Below the pieces are notes generated by a model. It made no database searches. It worked only from the letters and a program-made list of their open reading frames with translations, and had not been told where the DNA came from. A stretch of DNA of 64,000 nt from Aquila chrysaetos chrysaetos. Its lineage: Eukaryota > Chordata > Aves > Accipitriformes > Accipitridae. The stretch is from the NCBI RefSeq assembly GCF_900496995.4, contig NW_024470385.1, positions 186,001 through 250,000 on the forward strand, given 5' to 3'. Position numbers and translations under genes: made by a program. Below are positions 1-14,300 of this stretch, one piece after another (positions within the stretch are counted from its first letter, which is position 1; each line of letters opens with the position of its first letter).

Positions 1-1664
1 CGCATGGCAGCCAGCCGGGGTGCTGCAGGGACACCGGAGGGCTCCAGCACTTGGAGGAAACCTGGGGGCTGTGGTGGGAGGCACAGCCCTTACCTACCCA
101 GACCCAGGGGCACCCTAATTCCTTGCATCACCAGTGGTGTGACAGGCAGCAGCACAGCCCTTACACGCTCGTGCCATCTTCTGATGCTGCAGCTGCCCTC
201 AGGCCGTGGGGCCAGGCGCAGCGCTGGTGGCAGCAGCGGCAGGACAAGGCGCCCTGGCCCCAGGGATGCACAGCCCCTCTTTGTGGGGAAAATGGCTAAC
301 CAGGGTCCCACAGACCCTGGGCTCGCCCCCCTGCAGCAGCACTGGTCCCCAGCTAGGGTGGTTGGCCGGCCCCCCGCCGGTCATGGGCAAAGTCTTGGCA
401 GTTGTTAGCTGAGCTGGGAGGGACCCTGCAGCCCTGGGGTGATGGAGCAGCACCACCAGAAGCCGTGCCCTGCTCGGGGGAGCACGTCACAGTCCTGCGG
501 CAAAGGAGCGGCAGCAAGGGAATCATGCTGCCATGGCCGGCAACTACAGGGTGCCCGGCAAGTCCGGAGCCTTCCTCTTCCCTCCCTTCTGTGCTGGGAG
601 CATGGCTGCCTTTGCCGAGGATCGCCAGTCCCTGCCAGCAGTGCCACTGGTCCCTAATGGGCATTCCCACTGATGGCATGATCAGAGCAGAGGAGCCGCT
701 GCACTCCCGAGCTGGGGACGCTGCTGCAGGAAACACCAGTTACCCGGTGCCCGAGTGCCACGAGCACAGTGTGCTGGGAACAACTCCCTGGCACTTCGGG
801 AGGGCCCTCGCAGCAGATCAGCTCCCCAGGAGGGACTTGGCCTCTTTGTCCTTGTTTAGGGCAGGTGTTTAGGCCAAAGGGGCACTGGCAAGCAGGTGAA
901 ACAGGAAAAAGCAGTCAAGCCCAAGAGAAAGGCAGAGGTAGCACTAGGCTTTGAGGATGGATGAGAAAGAAGGTGCGGGGTGTGCAGCTGAGGGTGGCCC
1001 ATCCCAAAAGACCCCCTGCCACCAGGTCTGGGGCTGCTTATTGGTCTGTCCCTCTGGAAGGAGAGATCCCTGGATGCTCCGGCACAGCAGGTTTAGCCGT
1101 GCGGTGCCATGTGCCCGGCTGCAGACTGCACTGCTACAGACAGGACAGCTGGTTTGGACGGATCCGGCCCCCACCCCACCACTTGCAGCCTCTCAGGGTG
1201 AGGGTGGTGGGCTGGAGCTGTCTGAAGGTGCATGCCAGCGGGATATCCCCTCACAGGAGCGCACGGTGACCCCAGGAAGTCTGCCCACCGGGAAGTGCCG
1301 GGAGCCCTGGAAAATGCTGCCAGAGAAACACCCAAAGGGCCACTCGGCACCGCAGGCTCCCAGCCAGCGGCTGCTCCCGCATGAGACCCCTGCCCTTCCC
1401 GCAGGCTTCAGTCATCCCCTCCAGCCGTGGGAAGAGAGCCACCGAAGCCAGGCTGGGCCCCTGCCCACGCACGCCGTCCCTGTGCAGCAGCCTAAGGAGC
1501 GCAGCGGGACGTGGGGAGGTGTGGGGGGGGTGCTGAGCTCCCCAGGGGCTTGTGGGGGGAGCACAGGGGTGGAGGCGGGTGCCGGGGCGCAGAGCTGTGG
1601 CAGGCGGGGGGCTGCAGCCGGCGATGCCCTCTAATGCCGTCCCCTTCGCTCCGCTCGCCCGCAG

Positions 1665-1863
1665 CGTGGAGCACGATTTCCGGCAGCAGGAGGGCCGCTT
1701 CCAGCAGGTGCTGAGCCATATCGAGGGCGACACGACACCAAGCTCCCCTGCGGCGGCGGTGGGGGCCGTCTTGCCGCCCAGGCAAGAGCCGTCACCAGTG
1801 ACGAAGCTGCCTGCAAAGCTGGACGCAAAGAAATCCAGGCGCAAATGCTTCTGGTTCCTGTGA
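1665..1863 (+). CDS. Terminal coding exon of a small gene, probably INSYN2-like (partial, 5' part off window)
   Basis: The exon follows a pyrimidine-rich tract and AG (1661-1664), starts in phase 1 and encodes 65 residues to TGA at 1861-1863. The peptide opens VEHDFRQQEGRFQQVL, a likely amphipathic helix, passes through a Pro/Ala/Ser-rich stretch, and ends in a basic run (KKSRRK) followed by CFWFL. The cysteine is fifth from the end, so it is not a CAAX box. No upstream exon was found between 1 and 1664. The exon lies antisense inside a DOCK-A intron, about halfway along the DOCK protein. In human, INSYN2A and INSYN2B (formerly FAM196A/B, inhibitory-synapse proteins) occupy antisense positions inside DOCK1 and DOCK2. 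The family call comes from this placement, not from an alignment. That it is a real gene end is well supported by splice site, stop and poly(A) signal. Confidence 0.6.
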
Positions 1864-2095
1864 GCCGGCGGTGCCCGGTGGGCCAGGAGCGCAGGGGCAC
1901 CGTCCCAGCACTGACCCCCTGCCCACGTCTCCTTCTTTCTCTCCCTCCCTCTGATGGTAGGGTTTGGGTAGCACCAGCTTTTATATTTTTAACCATTCAG
2001 TTTAATGTATCGAAGCCCCTGTGTAAATAAGGCAAGGGGAACAATGGCTGTATTTAATGAGAATTCAATAAATTCTACGGAGACGCTATTTTTGT
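1864..2095 (+). other. 3'UTR of the INSYN2-like gene
   Basis: From the stop codon the sequence turns AT-rich and runs to an AATAAA hexamer at 2067-2072 with a T-rich stretch downstream. This makes the upstream exon the true 3' end of a + strand transcript and not a chance open frame. Confidence 0.7.
2067..2072 (+). terminator. Poly(A) signal AATAAA of the INSYN2-like gene
   Basis: Canonical AATAAA about 205 bases past the stop, in a local AT-rich context, followed by a T-rich element near 2090-2097. Cleavage would be expected around 2085-2095. Confidence 0.75.
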
Positions 2096-2099
2096 TACA

Positions 2100-5000
2100 T
2101 CCTCTCCCACCTGTGCACTTCTGTTCTGGGTGAGGATGAGGAGGGGGCGGCGGCTGTTCCCCTGCACAAGCTGCAGCGCTCGTCCAGCCCCAGGCGCCCA
2201 CAGGTCCTCGGAGAGAGCAGCCTTGGGCTCTCCTCTGCCTCGGGGCTCCCCAAGGGCCGCCTGCAGCCCCAGTGCTGCCAGCCTGCCCTGGCTGAAATCA
2301 GTGCCCAACCCCGCAGCCCACACCGTGGGCTGCTCACCCATCCCCCCCAGTTGCTGCCTGCAGGTTAACCAGGAGCACCGAGGATTTGTCCTGCACCCCT
2401 GATCAGAGACGGTGGAAAATGGTCTCTGTGGGACCCTGGCTGGGAGAGAGGAGACCTGTCCCCAAAAACCTCCCAGGTGGGAGGCCGGGCTGGGTGGGGG
2501 TCCCAGGGGGACACGGCTCTCCTTCCAGCAAGCATCTCCGACTGAGGCCAGGGGGCTGAGCCCCGCACAGCCTGCCTGTACCTGGGGCTGCCACAGGAGC
2601 AGGATCTGCGGGGGTTAGAAATTCCCTCTCCCCTTCACGGCCATCTGGCAGGGCCTCCCTGGCTGCAGGATGCACTGGCTAATTACAGGGAGAAAGGAAT
2701 TAGCAGCTCAAATATTCCAGCCTCTGCACGGCTGCCCACGAGAGGAGAAATTCAGCGTCAGTTTAATGAGGGTCCCAGATCAAAGCGGCCGGCAGCGGCA
2801 GTGGGCGGCGAGTGTACACCGAGCGCGGTGCAGTAAGAGCTCCCCACGCTCCTCCCCAGCCTGCTGGGATGCGCCGTGCCCTGACCACCCTCTGCTGCCC
2901 TGGAGCCGCGGGGCGAGTGCTTCCCAGATCCCGGGGCGATGCCGCGTGTGGCACGGGGGCTCTCAGCTCAGCATCTGCCGGTGGCAGGAGCAGTCACGGC
3001 TCTCCCAGCGGGGTCTCCTCAGAGAGGAGGACATTCCCCAGCCTCCTCCGGCAAGCACCTGGCACCCGGGGCCACAGCAAGCGGCTGTTGCAGCCACTGA
3101 GGTCCTGCAAGGGTGAGCAGAGGGTGGGAAGGTCTGGCCACGGCCTCTCCAGCTGGTGCCCACACCACGGTACCCCCAAAGCAGGAGACTTGCACGTGCG
3201 GGAGCTGACATGGCGTTAAACCCCATCCCTTGTGCCAGGCACCCGCCTGGCGCTCCCGAGGAGGGTCGGCAGTGCCGAGGGGCTCCCATGGTCCCGAGCA
3301 GCCCCGGCTGCTCGGCCATGGGAGATGCTGCAGTGCCCAGCACCGGGCCCGCTCACCAGCGGCTGCCCGAGCCTCAGCCACAGCCTCTCCTGCAGCAGCG
3401 TGTCCTTCCCCACTCACAAGCTGCGTGGGATGGAGCCGAACTGTCCAGGGAGGGTCGGGGAGGTCGGAGGCCTCTCAGTGCCCAAGTTCCCGGGACGGTG
3501 AATCTGCGGCGCTCCTCCCTTCTTGCCCAGCAGCAACAGGGTGGACGGACGGCGGCCACACACGCGCCTCTGGTCCCCTCAGACCTTCCTGGCAGCCAGA
3601 GCTGCTGAAGCAGCCCGGGCTGAGGGGCCTCGGACGCCAGGCTGAATGCAGGAGCAGCATCATGGAAATCATGAACGACACTGGGAAAGCTGCCAGACAG
3701 CATTTCTGGAGCCCAGCAGGGCCAGTGCATGGGAAGGGGAGCAAGCAGTCAGAGTGAGGTGCAGCCAAAGGATCGCTCCCCTTCTCCTGCACTGTATATG
3801 GGACCATGCTTCAGCACCCAGCGTCCCTCCTCGCCTCTGTCACAGCCTGGCAGAGCACACCCAACAGCTCTTTTCGCTCTTGCTTCCTCTGGCACTGAAT
3901 CACGCAGCCTGGGAACAAAGGCTAAAAGCAAGATGATACCAAATGCAACCCTGTACACATCTCCTGCCTGAGTCACACATGAATCATACTCCAACGCTGA
4001 GAGCCCGCTGTGCCCGCCTGGCACAGCCCTGGCAGCAGAGCTTTTGGCAGCAGAGCCAGGGGCGCGTCTGGTGAAGTGGCACTGCCTGGCCACGAGGCCA
4101 CTTGTGCCCGAGCACGTGCCAGGAACTGCACCCACCATCAGCTTGGCTGGTAAAGCCACCCCAGAAAGCACAGCCGCTGTTGGGAAACGTCACCACGGGG
4201 CTGCACCTTCAGGGCTCTGCCGGCCAAGCAGACAGGGGAGGGCAGGCTGAGCCGGGAGCCGGAGGGGAGACCTTGTGCCTCCGCTGTCCCTCGGGGGTAT
4301 GAGAAGGGGGTCACTGGGCAGGGAGCAGCAACGCCGGTGCCTCAGCGCATTGGCAGGAGGAATCCCAGCATCCAGGATGCTCGTAGACCAGGGCAGCCTC
4401 ATCTGCCCAAAAGCATGGGCAGGTCCAGTGAGGATAAAGTTATTGCCTTGTTTTAGTTAGGTTTTTATTAATGAGAACAAAGAACAGGATGGCAAACCTG
4501 CAGGCTTATCCCAAGAAGGCTCAAGCAAAGGGCCAAGCTGCCACTCTGGATGCTCACACCTTCCCGGGCATGGCATGCAACATGGCATAGCACGGCGCTT
4601 CCCTGCAGCATGGCATGTCCCTGCCACTGCACAGCCCCGCCGCTCGCTCTGGGGTCCTGGAACACGGTCGGACCCAGCTCCTCGCCCACCCTTGTGACCC
4701 AGAGCAGCTTGTCAGGCCCACTCCTCACTGCCCAGCCAAGCACATTGGGTCTGCCACCACATCCACATCAGAGTGCCCATGAACCCACGCTGGCCACAGC
4801 TCTGTTTCCCCCTCCTTCATGATTAGAACATTGCACCCAGTGCAGCTGCTTTGCATGAAGCTTTGGCCAAGCAGTGCTCTGACCTGCCTACTCCCTCATG
4901 AGAGCTGGGTGTCCCAGCACATTCCTCCCACATGTTCTTGGCATGTAAAATTGTGACGGTTCACCGGGTCCAGTGACTTGTTTTCTGGAGAATACAGCCC

Positions 5001-5334
5001 AAACCCCTCAATTGCTTCCAAAATGGACTTCCTGCATCACAAACACCCTGCCTGCTCCTCCCAACGCACCCTCTGCTCCAGACCTGCTCCTGGCACGGCT
5101 CCCCTTCCCTTTTGGACTTACTCATGCATCCTGCTGCATTAAATACCTGCACATCCAGCCCCAGCCAGCTGGTACCAGTCTGCAGTGCCAGCTGAGGAGC
5201 AGTGCTGGTCAGCCGGTCCCAGACCCCTAAATCGGTGACGCCTCTTGCATCTCCCGCGTCGCCCAAAGGCAGCCATGGGAAGTGGTGCGGCCCCGACGCC
5301 CGGCGCAGCGCGCGGTGGCAGCGGTGGTACTCAC
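2100..5334. other. DOCK intron 27 (window part), no gene seen
   Basis: This is part of the intron after DOCK coding exon 27, which runs off the left edge and also holds the antisense INSYN2-like exon. Open frames here have no splice-consistent homology. No repeat family was recognised. Confidence 0.6.
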
Positions 5335-8300
5335 CCGCAGGGTATTCTCCCGGTCCAGGACGATCACCCTCCGATTGACGGTGTGCAGCAGCCGCTCCAG
5401 GATCAGCTGGATGTGCTTCTTCACCTTCGCCTGCAAGGTAAGAGGTGTCACGGCCATGCCTGAGCACCTGGCGCTGCCTGCCATGGCGCTGGGAGGGGGG
5501 CACAGGTGACAGCACCGTCACCGCAGCTGACAGGAATTGCCCCCGCAGCACAGAGCTGGCGCGTGGTCCCCAGCCCCTGTGGGCTCCTGGCGCTGGCAGG
5601 CTGGGCTGGGGGCACACCAACTCCCAGGCCACACGTGGTCGGCACCGCTGCGATTACTGCGGCTCACCAAAAAAAAGCAGGCGAGGAGGTTGCAAAGTGT
5701 TGGCAGTTATTCTTGGCAGAGGGCGCGGAGCTGGGACTGAGGGCACAAGTTTCCTCAGCGCTCCGTAGGGCCCCGTGCAGCAGGGAGGAAGAAGCTCTGC
5801 TCCAGACCATGGCTGTTGGATGAGCCCCAACACCTCTCCAGCTCCAACCATGGCTGTCAGACAAGCCCTGTGCCTGGGGTCCTCAGCCATGGGACCAGAG
5901 AGCTCTGGTCTGTGGCGGTGGTCAGGCAGGATCACACTGCCAGGAGGGACAGCCTTGTGGCACCTCGGGAGATGGGAAATCACGAGCTGACTCTGAAGAT
6001 TCGTGACTTATATGGAATACTGAAATAAAAGTCTTGTCCACTCCAGCACAGCAAGTACGGCTTGTTTAATCACCATGCAGGGGGCTGGCAGCATCAGGGT
6101 GACCAGCTGGAGCTGGAACGAGGCGATGCACTCTTGTGTAAATATGGGGCTTGGGGTCTCTGTACAGCTCGGCCTCGTACACCTCCCTGGCAAAGCCGGC
6201 CGCTCAGCTGGGGATGGCTGCGTCCATGCTAGGCAGGCAAAGGTGGGTTTCAGCTCACACGGGGTTGAAACAAGAGCAGTGTCCTCACCCCTGAGCATCC
6301 TGACCATCCTCTCCTTAAAGGCTATTTTAGGTTTTAGAGTTAAAGCCAAAACAAGACATTTCAACCACAATTTCCAAGCTTTCCCTTCCACTGCCTGGGC
6401 TTCCCAGTGCCATGGGAATTAAAAAGCCATGCTCACAGAGCCACCTCACCCATCCAGGTCATGGTGGCACATGTCTAATTCAGCTTCCACAGCGCCGGTT
6501 GCTGTGCTGTAGGTGTGATGTCTGGATTTCCCAAGGGGTCCCAGAAAGGGACCCCAAAGCACAGACCAGCCTAGAAAGGACAGAAACAGAGGAAGTACCC
6601 TGCAGAACCAGAGCACAGATCCCTGCACTTTCCCAAAACGTTGCAGGAACAGCCACTACCGACAGCTGCCACACAACTTCCAGCCACTCAGCCCCACTGT
6701 GGGTGGACTGAGGCTTGCACAGAGAGATGGTGATGGGCTCACTGGTTGCCCAGGGACATGGCCCAGTGCTAGCTGCAGAAAGGCAGGGCAGCACCCAGGC
6801 AACACGGGGAAAGGGGGACGGCTACCAAGGTAGGGACATGCTGCCAGTGCAGTCACTTGAGGACCATGCTTGTGCCTGTGACTTCCATGTGCTCAGCCCA
6901 AACACCTGCAATGCCAAAAGAGGAGCCTACAAGGAGAGCCGCAACTGCAGGTCCCGCTGCCAGGGCCATCAGCAGTCACCAGTTGTGCTCTGTCTTTTGT
7001 ATACTGCTTCCAGTGTTGCAAGCCCACGCTGTATCCTTCCTGCACTCTAACAAAAGCAATCCTTCATCCCTGCATCTGGTCTGCCAGACCTTCTCCAGCA
7101 GTACGGCCGTGCCTGCATGACCTGAGCAGTCCTAAGTGCTCCAGGGCTTGGGGAGCAGTGACTCTGGCAGGGCCAAGCGGTGCCACCGGCACACTGGCGT
7201 GAGCCAGCTTTGGAGTGCCGGCACACCTTGCACGTGCCTCGCCTGCTGCGCTGGGAATGCCGCCAGGCCACCCCGCAGCCCCAGTGCGCCCCAAGAGCCG
7301 TGAGACCTCGCTCGCTCCTTGCCCGAGCGAGAAGAGAGAAGGTCCCGGGCTCACCTGCGGGTGCACAACAAAGCACCGAGGCCGCATGGAGCCAGGGTGA
7401 AGGTCTGGGCACACACAGCCCCCAGGGAGAGACACGGGGCACTGGGGGCTCACAGCAAGCCTCAAGCCACGCAGACCTGCGCCCTCCCAGCCCTGCAAGG
7501 CACCTCCCAGGCCTGATCCCATCACTGCAGCATCCCGGCCAGCAGCCCAGCTCCGTGCATTGACTCCAGGTGACTGTACAGGGTTTGTCACCATAGTGAG
7601 ATGCAGATAAGCCCTTCCCAAATGCACAGGGGCACCTGGCTCCTTCACGCCATCCGCCGAGTGCCAAAGCCCACCGGAGAGGCACTCACCAGCTCCGCAT
7701 CCCCACAGTCCTTGCGCCGTCCCTTGCCTGCGCTGTGCTGCGCTCGCAGCTCCTCCGCTCTCTGCAACAAACAGCACCCCGGGAAGTCGGGCTGATGCCC
7801 AGCAAGGACAGCCCCGTCCCACCAGAGGCCATCCTGGGACGAGTTGTGTTTGGGTGGTCAGGCACCCACAGCAGGACCGTGCCTAGCTGGACACTCAGCC
7901 CGAGTTGCAGCTGGACTGGTGTATTACTGGGATTTCTTGCTTTGGCTCCTCACACCAGCGGGCAGGCTCCTGCAGGCAGTGCAGGGAGAAGGGGGCACAT
8001 GGGGCTCCCCGCTGCCTGGGCATGGTCAACTCTCTGCTGAGGGGTTCTGGGCTGGACCCCTCCCCATGCCATGGGGCTCTGGCTCACATTTAGGGCCATC
8101 ACTGCTAATTTTGGAGTGCAACACTGCCCAGGGGCCAGCAGGCAATCGCTGACCGGCTGCCTTCTCCCCTGCCCTCGCCTTCCTCCTGCGTCTGCAGAGC
8201 AGGGACAGCGAGAGGCACAGCCAGTGATGCACCCCCTCACCCTCGGGTCAGTGCTGTCTCTTGGGTTAGAGGCCTCTTCCCCACTTATGGGGACTGACGG

Positions 8301-11300
8301 GAACTCACCAGAGACCAGCTGAGGTGGAAATCAAAAGGTTTTTACCTCCATCTTGGGCAGATTCCCACTGGGATAGTGGGCACCAATGGCCCCCTTTGAC
8401 TTTGGGTTACCACAATCAGTCCCAACCATATTGTGGCCAGTAATTTGTGCTTAACCATACTCAAACAGGTTTAGTCAGGTCACTTCCAAGGTGATTACTG
8501 GAGAGGAAAAAGGAGGCAGCAGAGAAGACGGGATTTACCTTCTGGGCCTTGTACAGCACCTCCAGGATGTTGCTGAGCAGCTCAATGCAGGCATCTTCCT
8601 CCTCCCCCTTCTCGATGAGCTCCTGCAGGATGGGCACCGCCGTCTGCAGCAGCAGCTCCCGGCACTCTGTTGGGGCAGACAGACAGGGAGGCACAGGGCT
8701 GGCAGGCGCCGGCACCACCCCGGCGCCGGAGAGGACCGGGCAGGAAAGGGACCAACAAGATGGACGGGACCAGCACGATGCCTGGTCTAGGCTGCGACCC
8801 ACACGCATTGAGCTGTCAACCTCCTCCTCAGATGGACAGGGCTTTTGGAAAAACATTACATCCTCGTGGAAAGGCTCCAAGACAGAGACTTCATTGCACC
8901 CTGCTATGCAGCTACTTATCCTCTCCGCTAAAATAAAGTAAAATAAAATAGAAAAGCCTCATCTGAACCTTTCTTGCTTCAGCTTCCACTAATGGACTTT
9001 GTTCTGCTTCTCTGCTCTGTTAAAGGTGCTTCAGATTTAACAGATGGAGACTTTTTAAACTGGACACCACCTAGATAAACTAGAGTCTCTAGTGCTGAAT
9101 ATATGAAACGCCTGCTGCTCTTCCTATTGCATACTACTCTGCTCCTCTGGCCAGGGCTGGTATTTGTGACACCATGCTGCACTGACGGCTCCCTGTTGCT
9201 GGTTATCACTACGACGGCACCACTAAAGGGGGACTGAAGGGAAGGAACACGGGGGGAAACATTTCTTCATTGTTTTCTTCCTGGCACAACCATCTGCTTG
9301 TTGTGGGGTACGGAGGAGCGGTGTCATGCTGGCTCCCAGGGGACACAGGGAGGGACCCAGGGCAGGATGCAGGGAGGGATGCGGGGGAAGGATGTGGGGA
9401 GCACTCATGGGATCATGGTGGCTCAGAGCAGAGCTGGAGCATGCAGCAGGAGGTGACCTCAATGGCCAAATTAGACATGGTCCTGTTGCCACCTCTCAAA
9501 GTCTCCACAAGCAGAGACACAAAATGGTTCCTGCTGCCCGCAGCTGAGCGGCTCCCCTGCTCCCCTGAGCCTCCCTGCTGTGGCTGAAACCCAGGGCCTC
9601 CCATCCAGCCCCTCAAGGCAGCCCACTCCCCTTCTCTTTGACAATGCCATGTGGATATTTGGAAGCTCATCGTGTCTCCCCCGTGCCCTTTCCTGCCCCA
9701 AGCTCTCAGTCATTTCTTCCTTGCCCTGTCTTCTAAACTGTTTCTCTCACTGCTCGCTTCTGGACTCTCTCCAGTTTAGACACAAGTTTCTTGTGCCACC
9801 CAAAACCGCACCTGGAAGAAAGTCCAGCCGAGGCCTCGGCGATGCTGAGCAGGGTGCTCACGTGTTCAAGGGATGCTCCCCCTGTGAGGGCTGCATTGCC
9901 GAGCCCCTCTGCTCCCCTGGCCCCCTCCTGCAGCACTGCTGCTCCAACCCCTGCGTGCTCAGTGATTGCTTTCACATGATTGTTTTTAATTTAAATACAA
10001 TCTGTATCTTTCAAAACCTTTTCTCCAACTTGTTGAGATTATTTTAAATCCTGAGTCTGTCCTCCAGCATGCCTCCAGTCACTTCTGCCTTGCAGGGCAA
10101 AATTCACCAAGTCTACTCTTTTTTCCATCACCTAGATTACTCCTAAGAATACCAAACAGCATCAGAGTCACAGCAGGCCTGGGGAATCCTACTCAGTACA
10201 CCCTTCCAGTCTGACAGCAAGCCCCCGACACCCCCTTCCCAAACACAACTGCTAAACCATCGTCACGCTGACTGCATATTGCTTCAGCTAAACCGTATTT
10301 CCCTCTGCAGCCTGGCAGCATTTCAGGCAGCAGGAGAGTTCACTCCAACAGCACCAGCTGCACCCTGGCAGGGGCTGGGCAACGTGTGGTTCCAGCACAG
10401 GCTCGCGGGAATTGCCCCCCTCTGCAGAGCCACCCTGTCTCAGGGGCAGAGGAGGGGTCCCTGCGGCAGGGACTCGTCCCCGTCCTGTGCCATGGCCCTC
10501 CCAGGAGACCTCAGCGTGGGCAGTGCCGCCAGGACCCCCGGTGCCCCTTCTCACCGTAGGACTGGAAGATCTTGCTGTTGACGATGTTGGTCAGGGACTG
10601 CAGCTTCTGCTTCAGCAGGCGCTGGGGCGGCAGGTTCCCAATGAAGTCCCGCAGCAAGGCCCTGCGGTCCAGGCGGGAGGATTTAACGAGCGTTAAATAC
10701 AGGGCTTGCAAGAGCCCCACTTGTTTTGCAGTCCCAAGCACCTGCAGCCCCTCTCCTTCTGCAGAAGACAAATGCAGCAGTGGGGGGGGCGGGTACCGAT
10801 TGCCCCCATGTTTCAGTCAGGACCGGGCTGCTGGGCGGGGGGGAGCCGCTCGATGCGGGCAGAGCTGTGCGGGGAGGTGCAGGGCAGGATGGTCCCATCG
10901 CACAAAGCCGCAAGGCAGCCCGTGCCCACCGCAGACAGCCGTGCAGAGACACCCGGAGTAAAAACCTTGCCTGAGTTCATGAAATGGACCCAGCTGGGAC
11001 TGAGGGTTTCCAGGCTCAGCCTCCGCCTGAAGCACAGGCTACTACTAAAATTGAGCAAAACCCTCCCCTGGCTTTGCACTAGGAAGGGGGTAAGGAGGCA
11101 ACTCCCAGGCATCAGGAAACCCAGACCCCTCTGCCTGCCCTCACCCTCGGCTCAACGGCATCAGCCAGCATTCCTGCCGGCAGCTCCAGGATGGGGGGGT
11201 TGCCGCAGGATGGGAGCGGGGGCAAAGGTAGCTGTGGCAGGCACCTAGCATGCCACAGAGCAGGACTGGGGATGATGGGGGCGATGGGACCCTACCCCAG

Positions 11301-14300
11301 CACAGAGGAGTCGAAGATCCCAAACACGTCCTCGAGGATGGAAGGCAGGTACTTCAGGGCTGCTCCCTGCAAAGAGATGAGAGCGCTGCCTGCACTGTCC
11401 CTGCTTTGCTACATGCCCAGGACAGACAGATGGACGGATGCCATGCGGGCAGAGAGGTGACCCCCGGCCTCTCCTGCCTCCTCCCAGGTTGTGGGTGCTG
11501 AGCCAGCACCATCTTCATTCAGCTCCCCTCTCTTTAAAGCAGCACTGTGCTCAGCCTGGCCCGCAGCCACCAGCCCATCACCCTTGCCATCCCTTGGGAA
11601 GGGGCATCCAGCCGGGAGCAGCTTCCTCTTACCAAGCCACCAGTGTCCACAAGACACCCAGAACCGCTACGGTCACATACCTCTAATGCTGTCAATAACT
11701 CTCTCTAGCTTTTACTTTGAAAGCACATGAACTCCTACAACATGATACCAGGTATGTAGGACCTGGCTTGCGCTGTGTGTAAAACCCCCCAGCACTGCTC
11801 ACGGCCGCAGTCGCTGCTGCCGCAGCCGAGGCTGCCAGAGGAACGGGGCTGCCCCGCACCCAGCCTGGCTCTGCGCCCTTGCTGGAAGGCTGCGAAGGTG
11901 GGGGACACAGGGCTATTTGTTTTTTTCGAACAGCAAACACACTGACCACAAATTGTTCTGCATTAAAATCTATTTCGCTATGTCTATGATGTGACTTAGT
12001 AGCATAAACAACTCGCTGAGTTCTGCTTATCTCTAGCTTTGCCAGGACAGCTGGTCCTTCAGGCTTCCCCGGGCTTCAAGCTGTGCTGACAGCAGCACTG
12101 GGGACCCTCCAGCCTCCAGGTGCAGCCAGGTGCCAGAGGTGGTCTCCACACACTTCTGCACTTCAACATCATTTTCAGGAGGTTCGGTGCCTGCAGATCC
12201 ACACGGGGCTGATTGCCACGCGATTCAGCTCTGGGAATTTTTACCCAGTGGTTTCAGCATCGAGTCTGTTGTCTCCCTCTGAGTTACAGCAGGAGTTTTA
12301 GAAACCGATGCCTATTGCAAATTTGCCTAGTTTTAAAAAGTGCCTGGACAAGTTCACCTTGGACACATCCCTCGGAGCACAGCAAATACAGAGATTATGG
12401 GCACAGGCTGGGCAAGTCGCTGGAGGGGTTTGCCCTGGGAGCACCCGGCAGCAGGACCGAAACCTCTGCTCGGCTCTGACCCCTTGCTGGGCAGAGTCAG
12501 GGCAGTAACGGGCAGGGCAGACCCTCGGCCTGAGCTGGGACGGCTCCGTGAAGACCTCCAGATCAGATTAAAAAGTCCAGAGGCCCTGCCAGCCCAGAGC
12601 TGGCTCCAGCAGCGGCGGTCGCCCATCCTGCTGCCTGGCACCATGTTCCCAGTGAGCTCGGTGAGCTCCAGTGCCCTTTGCTGGACTGGGCTCTGCCTTT
12701 GCCTGCAGCACTAAGCGATGCTCCAGCAACATCTTCTCCCTCTGGGTTTGCAAAGACTGTGATCGAGTTCTCCACTACCCTCTTCTAGCTGACTGAAACA
12801 GTGTTAACTTCCATCAAACACACCAGACTGAGTCATTTCTGCAGCTCTTGCAAACCCTTCTCCGATACTTAGATACCTGTTGCAACTGAGGGCAGCAAGA
12901 CCAGGCGCATCATCCACCAGCAGTCTCGTTTGCATCATGTGCCCCTCCAGATGCTTCCATTTAATGCCTCTTTGCATATAAATCCAGGGATTAACTTACT
13001 TCTTTGCAATGAGACCACGCTCAGAGTCTCCTTCGGCCACTCGCTGCTGGCAGGTCCCAGCTCTGCTCCCAGCTGATGCTCCGCAGCCCCGTTCCCTGCC
13101 CTGGCACCTCTCTGCCTACAGAGCCTGGGCGCGGAGCAGCAGCTTCCCCATTATCCAGCACCGCCACTGCCACCTGTGCCCCCTGCACCGGCCATGGCCG
13201 CTTCAGGCGAATCGGCAAACATGCAGAGATGTCTGAGCTGAGAGCCGATTCCCCTGGGACCCAAAAGAAAGGCCCATCCCAGCATGACGGTTCTCCATTT
13301 GTAATGACTTTTTTTAGAACTAAGATATATATTAAGGAGATTAAAAGTAGTTATTTTAATAAACTTACACAATGCTAATTTTAAATCAGAATGCTATATC
13401 AAGTCAAACAGTTGTTAGTCTCGCCTATTATGTCAGCTATCTTAGTCAGTCACATTTGTAACTTCAAAAAAGTAACAGCTAAATTTGATTTTTTTTTTTA
13501 AACTCCATGCTTAGTAAAGCTGGACTGATTAACATAAATTATACTGCCACCCTTTAACTCTGAATTGATTGCATCCTCTCCATGACTGAGCTGGGATCAA
13601 CAGTCAGCCTCTTTGGTCTGCAGTTAGCAAGGTCATCTGATTCATTTTTTGAAAAATGAGCTAATACAGAATTTTTCCCATTCCTCAAGGATCTTTCCAG
13701 CGTTACAAAACTTCTTAAACATCAGCATCTATGTCTCAGAAAGGCTTTCCTCCAGAAACTGGTTCTGGCTTTTATTGTAACTGCCGAGGTAACTACCTGG
13801 CCTTGCAGAACTGAAAATGTCTTTGTTTCACCATTGAGGATGAGCCCTCTCTTACTGATTTTTCATGGCAAGAGGTGTCAGCCTGGCCACGACATACAAA
13901 TTGTGTCCAATTTCTCCCCAGCTCAGAACAGCAATGTTTGTTCAAACCTGCTACCCTGTCCGTGCCATCACTGGTGATGCTCTGGCAGTGCGGGTGAAGG
14001 TGGAGGATGGACCACCGGCGGCCGCCTGCCGGGTCTGGTGGTCGCGGGCAGGGAGATGGCTGTCAGGGAGCCCAGCACAGAGCGGGGATGGGTGCAGAGC
14101 CCAGCGGCCGCCGGCTTGGGGCAGGAGCTGCCTCCGGTGTGCATACCAGCGACCGTTACCTTTGCACAATGCCGGTGGCAGGGTGTCCTGCAGAAACCCA
14201 CCCATGTCGCAGCAGCCACAGGGGAAGAGTCAGAGCAACCTCAGCAAAGCTCCAACCATGGACGCTCATGAGCACCCACCCCCCTCAGGAAAACACAGCC

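Noticed and set aside
1840-1860. A prenylation (CAAX) signal at the end of the INSYN2-like peptide
   Set aside because: The cysteine is fifth from the C-terminus, whereas CAAX requires fourth.
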